DNA from: Pseudomonas syringae
Lineage (GTDB): Bacteria; Pseudomonadota; Gammaproteobacteria; Pseudomonadales; Pseudomonadaceae
DNA: 35,577 bases
Reading direction: 5' to 3'
Assembly: GCF_021605415.1 (NCBI RefSeq)
Contig: NZ_WKEQ01000049.1
Span: 1-35,577 of the forward strand
Shown one piece after another: positions 22,339 through 28,863 of the stretch. The position numbers were made by a program, and so were the translations under genes. Positions within the stretch are counted from its first letter, which is position 1; each line of letters begins with the position of its first letter. The notes below the pieces were generated by a model. The model was not told where the DNA came from and did no database searches. It was given only the letters and a program-made list of their open reading frames with translations.

Positions 22339-24021
22339 ATGCGCCTGAGCCTCAAGGCCAAAGTTCTTTCTTTGGCCATCCTTCCGGTGTTGCTGTTTGC
22401 GCTGGTCATCAGCCTGACTACCCTGTTCATTTTGCAGGAGCAAGCCCACAAGGAAGTCGAACAAACCCGCGAGCGTCTGCTCAATGACGCCAAAGCCACC
22501 CTGCAAAGCTACGTCGCCGTGGCGATGACTGCGATCAAACCGCTGTACGACGCTGCCGCACCGGGTGATGAGGCCGCGCGGGCCCAAGTGGTCAAGTTGC
22601 TGTCGGGCATCAATTACGGCAAGGAAGGCTACTTCTTCGGCTACGACTCCAACATCGTGCGCCTGTTCAAGGCCAACGATCCTGACGGTGTCGGCAAAAG
22701 CTTCAAGGACAACCGCGACCCGAATGGTGTCTACGTCAACCGTGGCCTGGTGCAAGTGGCGAAGGACGGCACTCACTATCTCGAATACAGCTCGCCGCTG
22801 CCGGGCAACCCCAAAGTGCTGGTGCCTAAACTCGGCTACACCGAGTATTTGTCCAAGTGGGACATGGCGGTCGGCACCTCGGTCAACCTCGACGGCATCG
22901 AGGCCGAAGTCGCGGCGGTCGAAGCCAAAGTAGATGAGCGCATGCAAGGCATGGTGCTGAATATCGTCGGCGTTGCACTGGTGATGTTGCTGGTGATTGC
23001 GGCGGTGGGCCTGTTACTGGCCAATACCATCCTGCGCCCGTTGACCCAGATGAAAGCCAGCCTTGACGACATCGCGGCGGGCGAGGGTGACTTGACCAAA
23101 CGTTTGAGCATCACCAGCCAGGATGAGCTCGGCGAGTTGGCCGGCTCGTTCAACCGTTTCGTCGACAAAATCCACGGCCTTGTGCGGCAGATCACCGAGA
23201 TGACCTCGCAACTGACCGGCCTGGTCAATCAGGTCTCCGATCAGGCCCAGCGCTCCGATCAAGCCATGGAGCGCCAGCGTCACGAGACCGATCAGGTCGC
23301 CACCGCGATCAACGAAATGTCTGCGGCCGCCCAGGAAGTCGCCAAGAGCGCACAGAGCGCCGCCGTCGCCGCCCAGCAGACCGATGAAGAAGGCCAGGCC
23401 GTCAAGCGCGTCGTGGCCGGCAGCATCGAGCAGATTCACGCGTTGGTGGACGACATTCGCAGCAGCGGTGTGTCGCTGGACAGTTTGCAGCAGGACGTAT
23501 CGTCGATCGTCAGCGTGCTCGGGGTGATCCGTTCGATTGCCGAACAAACCAATTTGCTGGCGCTCAATGCCGCGATCGAAGCGGCGCGGGCCGGTGAAGC
23601 CGGGCGCGGTTTTGCGGTGGTGGCCGATGAAGTGCGCGCGCTGGCCAGTCGCACGCAGATCAGCACCCAGGAAATCCAGGGCATGATCGACCGCTTGCAG
23701 GCGGGCACGCGTTCGGCCGTGGAAGCCATGCGCCGTTCGAGCGAGGCCGGTGACGGGACGTCGGCCCAGGCCAATGAAGCCGGGGCGTCGCTGGATGCAA
23801 TGGCGCAGCTGATTGCGACCATCAACACCATGAACGCGCAAATCGCCAGTGCGGCTGAAGAGCAGACGGCGGTGGCCGAGGAGATCAATCGCAGCGTGCA
23901 TCAGATTGCCGTGGCGGTGGATAACGTCGCCGATGAAACCCAGCAGGGCGCGCAAACGTCACGCAGCCTGGCGGATCTCGGTCAACGGTTGGGCACATTA
24001 GTCGGCCAGTTCCGAATCTGA
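22339..24021 (+). CDS. ctpM: Methyl-accepting chemotaxis protein, CtpM-like (sCache)
   Basis: A 560-residue chemoreceptor. TM1 about 8-32, a single-Cache periplasmic domain about 35-200 (GINYGKEGYFFGYDSN, VGTSVNLDGIEAEV), TM2 about 207-229, HAMP (LDDIAAGEGDLTKRL) and signalling domain with IRSIAEQTNLLALNAAIEAA and GRGFAVVADEVRALASRTQ. No CheR pentapeptide (ends GQFRI). Size, domain type and position next to the YuiF-like transporter and tlpQ match P. aeruginosa PA2652 (CtpM), a malate receptor; the ligand is inferred by synteny. The ATG at 22339 has GAGTGAG upstream. Confidence 0.87.
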   Translation: MRLSLKAKVLSLAILPVLLFALVISLTTLFILQEQAHKEVEQTRERLLNDAKATLQSYVAVAMTAIKPLYDAAAPGDEAARAQVVKLLSGINYGKEGYFFGYDSNIVRLFKANDPDGVGKSFKDNRDPNGVYVNRGLVQVAKDGTHYLEYSSPLPGNPKVLVPKLGYTEYLSKWDMAVGTSVNLDGIEAEVAAVEAKVDERMQGMVLNIVGVALVMLLVIAAVGLLLANTILRPLTQMKASLDDIAAGEGDLTKRLSITSQDELGELAGSFNRFVDKIHGLVRQITEMTSQLTGLVNQVSDQAQRSDQAMERQRHETDQVATAINEMSAAAQEVAKSAQSAAVAAQQTDEEGQAVKRVVAGSIEQIHALVDDIRSSGVSLDSLQQDVSSIVSVLGVIRSIAEQTNLLALNAAIEAARAGEAGRGFAVVADEVRALASRTQISTQEIQGMIDRLQAGTRSAVEAMRRSSEAGDGTSAQANEAGASLDAMAQLIATINTMNAQIASAAEEQTAVAEEINRSVHQIAVAVDNVADETQQGAQTSRSLADLGQRLGTLVGQFRI

Positions 24022-24033
24022 ACCACACCGAAA

Positions 24034-24065
24034 CCTGTAGGAGCGAGCCTGCTCGCTCCTACAGG
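24034..24065. terminator. Collapsed REP palindrome, probable bidirectional terminator
   Basis: CCTGTAGGAGCGAGC (24034-24048) and GCTCGCTCCTACAGG (24051-24065) are perfect complements 2 bases apart. It lies between the convergent ctpM and LysR genes. There is no long T-tract, so termination is inferred from stem strength and position. Confidence 0.6.
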
Positions 24066-24072
24066 GATTTCA

Positions 24073-25008
24073 TCAGGGCCGGTCCCAATAAGGCACTTCT
24101 CCAAAACACTCGACAAAAAAATCAATCACTGTCCGCACTTTCACCGACAACCGCCGGCTCCCGGGCCAGAGCACGGCGATTTGTTGCGGCTCAACACTGT
24201 TTGACACTTGATGCCCACCCAGCACCGGCACTAACGTGCCTTCGCGCACGGCCTCGCCAATCAACCATGACGGAAACATCACCAGCCCCAGGGCTTGCTC
24301 CGCTGCCTGGGTGAGGGTGTCGGCGTGGTTGCCGGTGATCGGGCCTTTGACCGAGTAGGGCGTCCAGTCTTCCTGACCCCGGCGGAAAAACCAGCGTTGC
24401 TGGCCGGCTGCGCCCTTGTACGCCAGGCATTGATGATGGGCGAGATCCTCCGGGTGCTTTGGCGTGCCATGGCGCTGGAGATAGGCCGGGCTGGCGGCGA
24501 CCTGAAAGCGATGGGGCGCCAGAATCCGTGCCTGCATGCTTGAGTCGTGCAGCGGGCCGATGCGAAACAACAAGTCTGCGCCTGCCTGTAGCGGATCGAC
24601 GTAATGGTCGGTCTGCTGGATATCCAGTTGCAGTTTCGGGTAGCGCGCGCACAACTGGCCGAGCCACGGCGTCAGGTGCCGTTGGCCGAACACCACGGGG
24701 GCGTTGATTCGCACAAGGCCGGTGGGCTCACTTTGTTGTTCCTGCAAGGCCTGTTCGGCCTCTTCCAGTTGCACCAGCACCAATCGCGCGTGATGGCCGA
24801 GCATGCGCCCGGCTTCGGTCGGCGTCACGGCGCGGGTATGGCGGTAGAGCAATTGCTGATTGAGTGCCTGTTCCATCAACTGGATCTGCCTGGAGATCGA
24901 CGAGGGCGCCACGCCCTCGCGTCGGGCGACTTCGGAGAAACTGCCGTGGTCGAGCACCGCCACAAAGAGCCGTAGCGCCTTGAATCCCAGTTCGTTGAGC
25001 CCGTGCAT
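24073..25008 (-). CDS. LysR-family transcriptional regulator
   Basis: A 311-residue LTTR. The N-terminal winged helix-turn-helix at about 8-67 has the usual FVAVLDHGSFSEVARREGVA and PSSISRQIQLMEQALNQQLL segments and a TPTEAG end. A co-inducer binding domain (about 92-300) follows, of the CrgA-like subgroup (FGQRHLTPWLGQLCARYP, FRIGPLHDSS, VAASPAYLQRHGTP). It is divergent from the DMT pair at 25117 with 108 bp between, the standard LTTR arrangement, so control of that pair is likely. The start ATG at 25008 lacks a clear ribosome site. The effector is unknown. Confidence 0.9.
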   Translation of the reverse strand: MHGLNELGFKALRLFVAVLDHGSFSEVARREGVAPSSISRQIQLMEQALNQQLLYRHTRAVTPTEAGRMLGHHARLVLVQLEEAEQALQEQQSEPTGLVRINAPVVFGQRHLTPWLGQLCARYPKLQLDIQQTDHYVDPLQAGADLLFRIGPLHDSSMQARILAPHRFQVAASPAYLQRHGTPKHPEDLAHHQCLAYKGAAGQQRWFFRRGQEDWTPYSVKGPITGNHADTLTQAAEQALGLVMFPSWLIGEAVREGTLVPVLGGHQVSNSVEPQQIAVLWPGSRRLSVKVRTVIDFFVECFGEVPYWDRP

Positions 25009-25116
25009 GTTCGTTCCCGCTGTGCAGTTTACGCAAAAGTGTTATCCGGATGCTCCCATTTATCGCAAAGCTGCGCCAGCCGATAATCCGCGCCATCGTT
25101 TTTTCTTGTTCGGGTC

Positions 25117-25611
25117 ATGTGTATGCAAACGTCGGATGAAGTGAAAGTGGCTACGACGCCGGCCAGCAAATCGGGATTGCGCCTGTTGCTCCTGCCGCTG
25201 GTGATCATGGCCGGCATGGGTTTGTCGGTGGAAGCGGGGCTGCTCGGGCCTCTGGGTGTGCAGGTCGGACATCTGTGGGCGACGCTGAGCATCTTCGGGG
25301 TCGGCGCGGCAATTCTGTTTTTGCTGTTGTTGCTCAGCGGTCGGCAGCAAGGCCCGGCATTCAATGAACTGCCGCGCTGGCAGTTGATCGGCGGCTTTCT
25401 CGGGCCGATCTATGTAGTGGTGTTGACCTTGGCTACGCCGCACATCGGCATCGCCATGACCATGATCGCCATTCTGTCGGGACAGGTTGGCAAGAGTGTG
25501 TTGATCGACCATTTCGGCTGGTTCGGCGCTGCGCGTAAAAAGGTCAACGGCGAGCGCTGGCTGGCGTTGGCGTTGATCGTGGCGGCACTTGTTCTGATTG
25601 CGCGGGGTTAA
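25117..25611 (+). CDS. Half-size DMT-family (YdcZ/DUF606) membrane protein
   Basis: A 164-residue protein with five hydrophobic segments, the half-size unit of the YdcZ (DUF606) branch of the drug/metabolite transporter superfamily: GMGLSVEAGLLGPLGVQVGH, LPRWQLIGGFLGPIYVVVLT, IGIAMTMIAILSGQVGKSVL, IDHFGWFG. The next gene is a paralogue, so the two probably pair as antiparallel halves of one transporter. The start could also be the ATG at 25123; neither has a good ribosome site. It is divergent from the LysR gene, its likely regulator. The substrate is unknown. Confidence 0.85.
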   Translation: MCMQTSDEVKVATTPASKSGLRLLLLPLVIMAGMGLSVEAGLLGPLGVQVGHLWATLSIFGVGAAILFLLLLLSGRQQGPAFNELPRWQLIGGFLGPIYVVVLTLATPHIGIAMTMIAILSGQVGKSVLIDHFGWFGAARKKVNGERWLALALIVAALVLIARG

Positions 25612-25613
25612 AG

Positions 25614-26066
25614 ATGAGTCTGGTGATTTTGTTGGCGGTGGTGGTGCTGGCCGGCGCGGTGTTGAGCGTGCAGGCGGCGATCAACGGGCGGCTGGGTGAG
25701 TCTGTCGGGGTTTTGCGCAGTAGCTTGCTGACCTTTGCAGTCGGGGCAGTGGTGACCGGGTTGTTGATTCTGTTTTTTGAGCCGGCCCATGCGATGAGTT
25801 TGCTTGATGTGCCGAAGTGGCAGTTGAGCGGGGCGTTGTTCGGGGTGGTTTACATGATTGTGATGGTCGGCGCGGTGCCTCGGGTGGGCACGGCGGTGGC
25901 GACTGTGGCGGTGATCGTCGGGCAGTTGGGAATGGGGATGCTGATCGACAATTTCGGCTGGCTGGGGAATCCGGCGATTGATTTGTCGATGAGCCGGGTG
26001 CTGGCGATGGTGTGTTTGGGGTTGGCTTTGGTGTTTATGTATCGCAGTAGTGTGCGTTCTTCTTGA
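25614..26066 (+). CDS. Half-size DMT-family (YdcZ/DUF606) membrane protein, second of pair
   Basis: A 150-residue paralogue of the upstream gene, with matching landmarks (LSVQAAINGRLGESVG, VPKWQLSGALFGVVYMIVMV, GTAVATVAVIVGQLGMGMLI, IDNFGWLG) and five hydrophobic segments. Two bases separate its ATG from the previous stop, so the two are translated together at a fixed ratio, as expected for a heterodimeric transporter. Confidence 0.87.
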   Translation: MSLVILLAVVVLAGAVLSVQAAINGRLGESVGVLRSSLLTFAVGAVVTGLLILFFEPAHAMSLLDVPKWQLSGALFGVVYMIVMVGAVPRVGTAVATVAVIVGQLGMGMLIDNFGWLGNPAIDLSMSRVLAMVCLGLALVFMYRSSVRSS

Positions 26067-26074
26067 GTGCCCTG

Positions 26075-26103
26075 TGTAGGCGCTGCCGCAGGCTGCGCCT
26101 ACA
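26075..26103. repeat. Short REP-like hairpin after the DMT pair
   Basis: TGTAGGCGC (26075-26083) and GCGCCTACA (26095-26103) flank TGCCGCAGGCT. No T-tract follows. It is probably a transcript-end stabiliser or weak terminator. Confidence 0.65.
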
Positions 26104-26167
26104 GGGGAGCGGGGCATTTCAAATCATTTTGAACGCTCCCATCGCCGCACCCTCTACAGTCAGACAA

Positions 26168-26186
26168 CGGTGCTTTTTGGGCACCG
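26168..26186 (+). promoter_or_regulatory. Leader hairpin upstream of the metallothionein gene
   Basis: CGGTGC (26168-26173), a T-rich 7-base loop and GCACCG (26181-26186) form a hairpin 15 bp before the ribosome site GGAG. It could be an mRNA leader structure or an operator; no metal-regulator box is recognised. Confidence 0.35.
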
Positions 26187-26214
26187 GACGACCATCAAAA
26201 ATGGAGTCTGTGCA

Positions 26215-26370
26215 ATGGCTGATAAAACCTGCGATTGTCCGAAATGCGACTGCAAGCTCGGTGAGCATCCTGTCGTGCGTCACGGCAAGCATTTCTGTTG
26301 TGAGGCATGTGCCAAGCACCATGAGAATGGTGAGGAATGTGCGCACGAAGGTTGTAAGTGCGCACACTGA
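26215..26370 (+). CDS. Pseudomonad metallothionein (BmtA/PmtA-like)
   Basis: A 51-residue cytosolic metal-binding protein: ten Cys (6, 8, 11, 13, 28, 29, 32, 42, 47, 49) and seven His. It begins MADKTCDCPKCDCKLGEHPV and ends EGCKCAH. The CxCxxCxC start, the central YCC-type HFCCEACA and the CxxxxCxC end are the layout of the bacterial SmtA/BmtA family, which binds Zn(II) and Cd(II). The ATG at 26215 has GGAG 8 bases upstream; a longer in-frame start at 26170 would lie inside the leader hairpin and lacks a ribosome site. It is convergent with the two small genes downstream. Confidence 0.92.
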   Translation: MADKTCDCPKCDCKLGEHPVVRHGKHFCCEACAKHHENGEECAHEGCKCAH

Positions 26371-26379
26371 TCCATCGAT

Positions 26380-26407
26380 AAAAAAGTGGAGCCTAATCGG
26401 GCTCCAC
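26380..26407 (-). terminator. Terminator whose stem contains the stop codon of the minus-strand gene
   Basis: On the minus strand GTGGAGCC, loop CGATTA and GGCTCCAC are followed by six T. The 5' arm encodes the last residues (Val-Glu-Pro) and the loop and 3' arm hold the TAG stop. The T-tract is on the minus side only. Confidence 0.85.
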
Positions 26408-26665
26408 TTCCAGTTTGAGGCCTTCGTCGTCGAGCCGTTCGGTGTGGCGGACGGTGCCTTGCAGTGTTCGACCCTCTACGCGCAGTACGACGGTCTTGGC
26501 TTTTTCGAGGTCTTCCGGCAGCGGCGCCGATACCCGCAGGGCGAAGCGGAAGGGGTCGTCGGTGACTTGTTCGAGGCCGACCCGGCACTCCGCGCTTTTA
26601 GTGATTCGGCCGAACAGGGTGTCCAGGCCGTAGTCCAGATGTGCCGGGCTGTTGATGATCGTCAT
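26393..26665 (-). CDS. Small conserved-looking hypothetical protein
   Basis: A 90-residue acidic protein, not recognised. It begins MTIINSPAHLDYGLDTLFG and has alternating beta-like segments (FRFALRVSAPLP, KTVVLRVEGRTLQGTV, GLKLEVEPD). There is no signal peptide, cysteine pair or membrane segment. I chose the ATG at 26665 because AGGGGGA lies just upstream; the frame continues 17 codons with no ribosome site. It lies 32 bp after the 75-residue gene on the same strand, so the two form a small operon ending at the overlapping terminator. Confidence 0.75.
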   Translation of the reverse strand: MTIINSPAHLDYGLDTLFGRITKSAECRVGLEQVTDDPFRFALRVSAPLPEDLEKAKTVVLRVEGRTLQGTVRHTERLDDEGLKLEVEPD

Positions 26666-26697
26666 GACGTCCCCCTGATTGGCAGCATTTTTCAAAC

Positions 26698-26925
26698 CTA
26701 GCTTGTCGGGCGCCAAGTGACGTTTTCGACGCCGAATTTCTCTGCCATCGGTTTGCTGGTTTTCTGCACTTTTTCCCGGCCGAAACGCGGGATGCGGCCC
26801 ACCCCTGCGTCGCAGCTAGCCCAATGCCAAGCCTCGGCGTTGTCCATTTTTTCCTGTCGGATAATGAACGATTTGGGCGAGCCATGAAGGGTGTATTCGA
26901 TGACATACAGTTTTGCGTTGTTCAT
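26698..26925 (-). CDS. Small conserved hypothetical protein (possibly DUF6555)
   Basis: A 75-residue soluble protein: MNNAKLYVIEYTLHGSPKSF, then NAEAWHWASCDAGVGRIPRF and a basic C-terminus with GREKVQKTSKP. I recall similar short pseudomonad proteins under the name DUF6555 but cannot verify this. Its Lys/Arg content and WHWA core are compatible with a compact regulatory or binding protein; no function is known to me. The ATG at 26925 has GGGAGGA about 11 bases upstream. It is the first gene of the two-gene operon. Confidence 0.75.
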   Translation of the reverse strand: MNNAKLYVIEYTLHGSPKSFIIRQEKMDNAEAWHWASCDAGVGRIPRFGREKVQKTSKPMAEKFGVENVTWRPTS

Positions 26926-27186
26926 AAAGCCCGTATTCCTCCCTGTGATAAGTAAGGGAACGCCACGGGCGTGGAAAATTCAGTTGGATTGTCCGGCGGT
27001 TGCCGTCGTTGGCTCATCTTGGGCGAGCGACCTGGCGCCATCGCTGGCAAGCCGGGCTTTTACAATGTGTAGGAGCTGCCGCAGGCTGCGATCTTTTGAT
27101 TTTGATTAGCGCCGGTCGGCGTCTCAGATCAGCGCGATCTACCCCTCATCGCGCAACGATCTAAAAAACCGGTATTTCTAACAGGT
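26926..27186. other. Gene-free stretch with REP mosaic
   Basis: I see no gene here. From 27040 to 27099 it contains fragments of REP (CATCGCTGGCAAGCCGGGCT) and of the composite repeat (GTAGGAGCTGCCGCAGGCTG, CGATCTTTTGAT). The remainder should include the promoter of the 75-residue gene, but no clear box is visible. Confidence 0.6.
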
Positions 27187-27191
27187 TATCT

Positions 27192-27287
27192 TTATCGTCC
27201 GGAAAATTCCCAGGCGAGACTGCGAGTTTCAGTTTCACCGTTGTGGCCTAGCATGCGGTCTGGCGGATTCGGTGTTGGTTTGATCAT
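27192..27287 (-). pseudogene. Truncated DUF6124-like reading frame
   Basis: An in-frame 31-residue frame starts MIKPTPNPPD, which I recognise as the N-terminus of the pseudomonad DUF6124 (formerly DUF3077) family, normally about 110-120 residues and continuing with a DSKKLHEAA-like helix. Here the sequence switches after NPPD to unrelated residues and stops. The start is well formed: CGAGGTTCCACAC precedes ATG. Most likely a deletion or recombination removed the body of the gene while its leader survived. A genuine short peptide is the alternative. Confidence 0.5.
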
Positions 27288-27560
27288 GTGTGGAACCTCG
27301 TTGGATAAATTGAGAGACCACCGTCTGCCGCCAAGCAGGTTGGGTGGCGGATTGCACAAGATTGGCGGACCGGTCAATTTATCCAAAACCCGGCATTCCC
27401 GAAGGAATCCTTATGCAATCCGCCATAGACGCGGAATGCCTTTGGATAATTATGTACGAGCCGCCAAGCCCGGTCGCTGAACCTTTCCAGCGACCGACCC
27501 ACGATAAAAGCAACCCGCCTTACCCTCAAGCCGGCGGATTCTGGCGGGTTTGTAGGCAAT
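27288..27560 (-). promoter_or_regulatory. Highly structured leader with competing perfect pairings
   Basis: Perfect complementary pairs: A 27301-27313/27374-27386 (13 bp, TTGGATAAATTGA); B 27345-27356/27414-27425 (12 bp, TGGCGGATTGCA); C 27392-27399/27433-27440 (GGCATTCC); D 27472-27479/27488-27495 (GGTCGCTG); E 27512-27519/27543-27550 (AACCCGCC). A second TTGGATAA at 27442-27449 can replace one arm of A and would extend C into a long stem. A and B cross, so they form a pseudoknot or alternate. On the minus strand E is followed by GCTTTT, and A ends right before the ribosome site of the DUF6124-like start. This looks like a cis-acting RNA leader on the minus strand; a plus-strand RNA is not excluded. 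Confidence 0.55.
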
Positions 27561-27604
27561 GGTGCAAGGTCATGTAGCCGCAAGTTGTTACCTGCGAAAT
27601 CTCT

Positions 27605-27773
27605 GTAGGAAAAGCAAGATCAAAAGATCGCAGCCTCCGGCAGCTCCTGCACAAAGGGTCATCGTTCCCATGCTCCGCGTGGGAATGCCGCCCGGGACGC
27701 TCCGCGTTCCCATTCGCGAGCTGGAACGCGGAGCGTCCCTTCACGCAAGTCCACGCAGAGCATGGGAACGATC
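27605..27773. repeat. Large nested palindrome upstream of selD
   Basis: Outer arms ATCGTTCCCATGCTC (27661-27675) and GAGCATGGGAACGAT (27758-27772); inner arms GGGACGCTCCGCGTTCC (27694-27710) and GGAACGCGGAGCGTCCC (27723-27739), a perfect 17-bp pair with a 12-base loop. It is preceded by AAAAGATCGCAGCCTCCGGC, as at 2217. It belongs to the composite repeat family but is larger than the other copies. Confidence 0.85.
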
Positions 27774-27789
27774 AGTCGCTGGCCCGCTC

Positions 27790-27798
27790 TGCTAGAAT
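27790..27798 (+). promoter_or_regulatory. Extended -10 promoter of selD
   Basis: TGC-TAGAAT at 27790-27798 is an extended -10 element 30 bp before the selD start. No -35 is visible because the upstream side is repeat DNA, in keeping with an extended -10 promoter. Confidence 0.5.
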
Positions 27799-27828
27799 CC
27801 GCCCCATTTCCTGCCAGAGACCTCTCCG

Positions 27829-28863
27829 ATGAGCGAGCCGATTCGTCTGACCCAATACAGCCATGGCGCCGGTTGCGGCTGCAAGATTTCCCCGCAAGTG
27901 CTGGAAGTGATTCTGGCCGGCAGCGGCGCGCAGAACCTTGATCCGAAACTGTGGGTCGGCAATGCCTCGCGCGACGACGCGGCGGTGTATGAAATCGATG
28001 CCGAACGCGGCGTAGTGTCGACCACCGACTTCTTCATGCCGATTGTCGATGACCCGTTCGATTTCGGCCGTATCGCCGCGACTAACGCAATCAGCGACAT
28101 CTACGCGATGGGCGGTGATCCGCTGATGGCCATCGCAATTCTCGGCTGGCCGGTGAATGTGTTGGCCCCGGAAGTCGCGCGCGAAGTGATTCGCGGCGGC
28201 CGCGCGGTGTGTGACGCTGCGGGCATTCCGCTGGCCGGCGGTCATTCCATCGACGCGCCGGAGCCGATCTTCGGCCTCGCCGTCACCGGTCTGGTGGAAA
28301 AACGCCATATGAAACGCAACGACACCGCCACCGCCGGTTGCCTGCTGTACCTGACCAAACCGCTGGGCATCGGCATCCTCACCACGGCCGAAAAGAAAGG
28401 CAAGTTACGCGCCTCGGACGTCGGTGTGGCCCGCGACTGGATGTGTACGTTGAACAAACCCGGCAGCCGGTTCGGCAAACTCGCCGGCGTCACGGCGATG
28501 ACCGACGTCACCGGTTTCGGCCTGCTCGGGCACCTGGTGGAAATGGCCGACGGCAGTCAGGTCACCGCGCGCATCGCCTACGACCGCGTGCCGCGTCTGG
28601 ACAGCGTCGAGTATTACCTTGAACAAGGCTGCGTCCCCGGCGGCACGCTGCGCAATTTCGACAGCTATTCGAGCAAGGTCGGCCGCGTGCAGGAACTTCA
28701 CAAACGCGTGCTGTGCGACCCGCAGACCAGCGGTGGCCTGCTGATCGCCGTCACCCCTGAAGGCAACGATGAATTCCTCGCCGTGGCCGCCGAACTGGGC
28801 CTGAACCTTGCGCCAATTGGCGAACTGGTTGAGCGACAGAGCCACGCGGTCGAGGTGATTTGA
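27829..28863 (+). CDS. selD: Selenide, water dikinase
   Basis: A 344-residue ATP-dependent enzyme that makes selenophosphate, the selenium donor for tRNA 2-selenouridine and selenocysteine. The N-terminal loop RLTQYSHGAGCGCKISP carries the catalytic Cys16 and Lys19, equal to Cys17 and Lys20 of E. coli; it is the Cys, not the selenocysteine, form. Other conserved motifs: STTDFFMPIVDDP, TNAISDIYAMGG, GGHSIDAPEP, MTDVTGFGLLGH and CDPQTSGGLL. The TGA stop overlaps the ATG of mnmH (TGATG), so the two are translated as a pair. No selA or selB is nearby, which suggests tRNA modification as its main job in this operon. Confidence 0.96.
   Translation: MSEPIRLTQYSHGAGCGCKISPQVLEVILAGSGAQNLDPKLWVGNASRDDAAVYEIDAERGVVSTTDFFMPIVDDPFDFGRIAATNAISDIYAMGGDPLMAIAILGWPVNVLAPEVAREVIRGGRAVCDAAGIPLAGGHSIDAPEPIFGLAVTGLVEKRHMKRNDTATAGCLLYLTKPLGIGILTTAEKKGKLRASDVGVARDWMCTLNKPGSRFGKLAGVTAMTDVTGFGLLGHLVEMADGSQVTARIAYDRVPRLDSVEYYLEQGCVPGGTLRNFDSYSSKVGRVQELHKRVLCDPQTSGGLLIAVTPEGNDEFLAVAAELGLNLAPIGELVERQSHAVEVI

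Noticed and set aside
23014..23955. 313-codon minus-strand frame
   Set aside because: Antisense to the CtpM-like signalling domain; His/Gly/Arg-rich shadow.
26129..26160. Sigma-70 promoter TTGAAC / TACAGT before the metallothionein
   Set aside because: The spacer is 20 bp, too long for a normal promoter.
27344..27583. Frames of 69 to 79 codons on both strands within the structured leader
   Set aside because: Overlapping frames on both strands follow from the inverted repeats; no ribosome site or domain. I do recall translated leaders like the minus-strand one in databases, but they are probably annotation artefacts.
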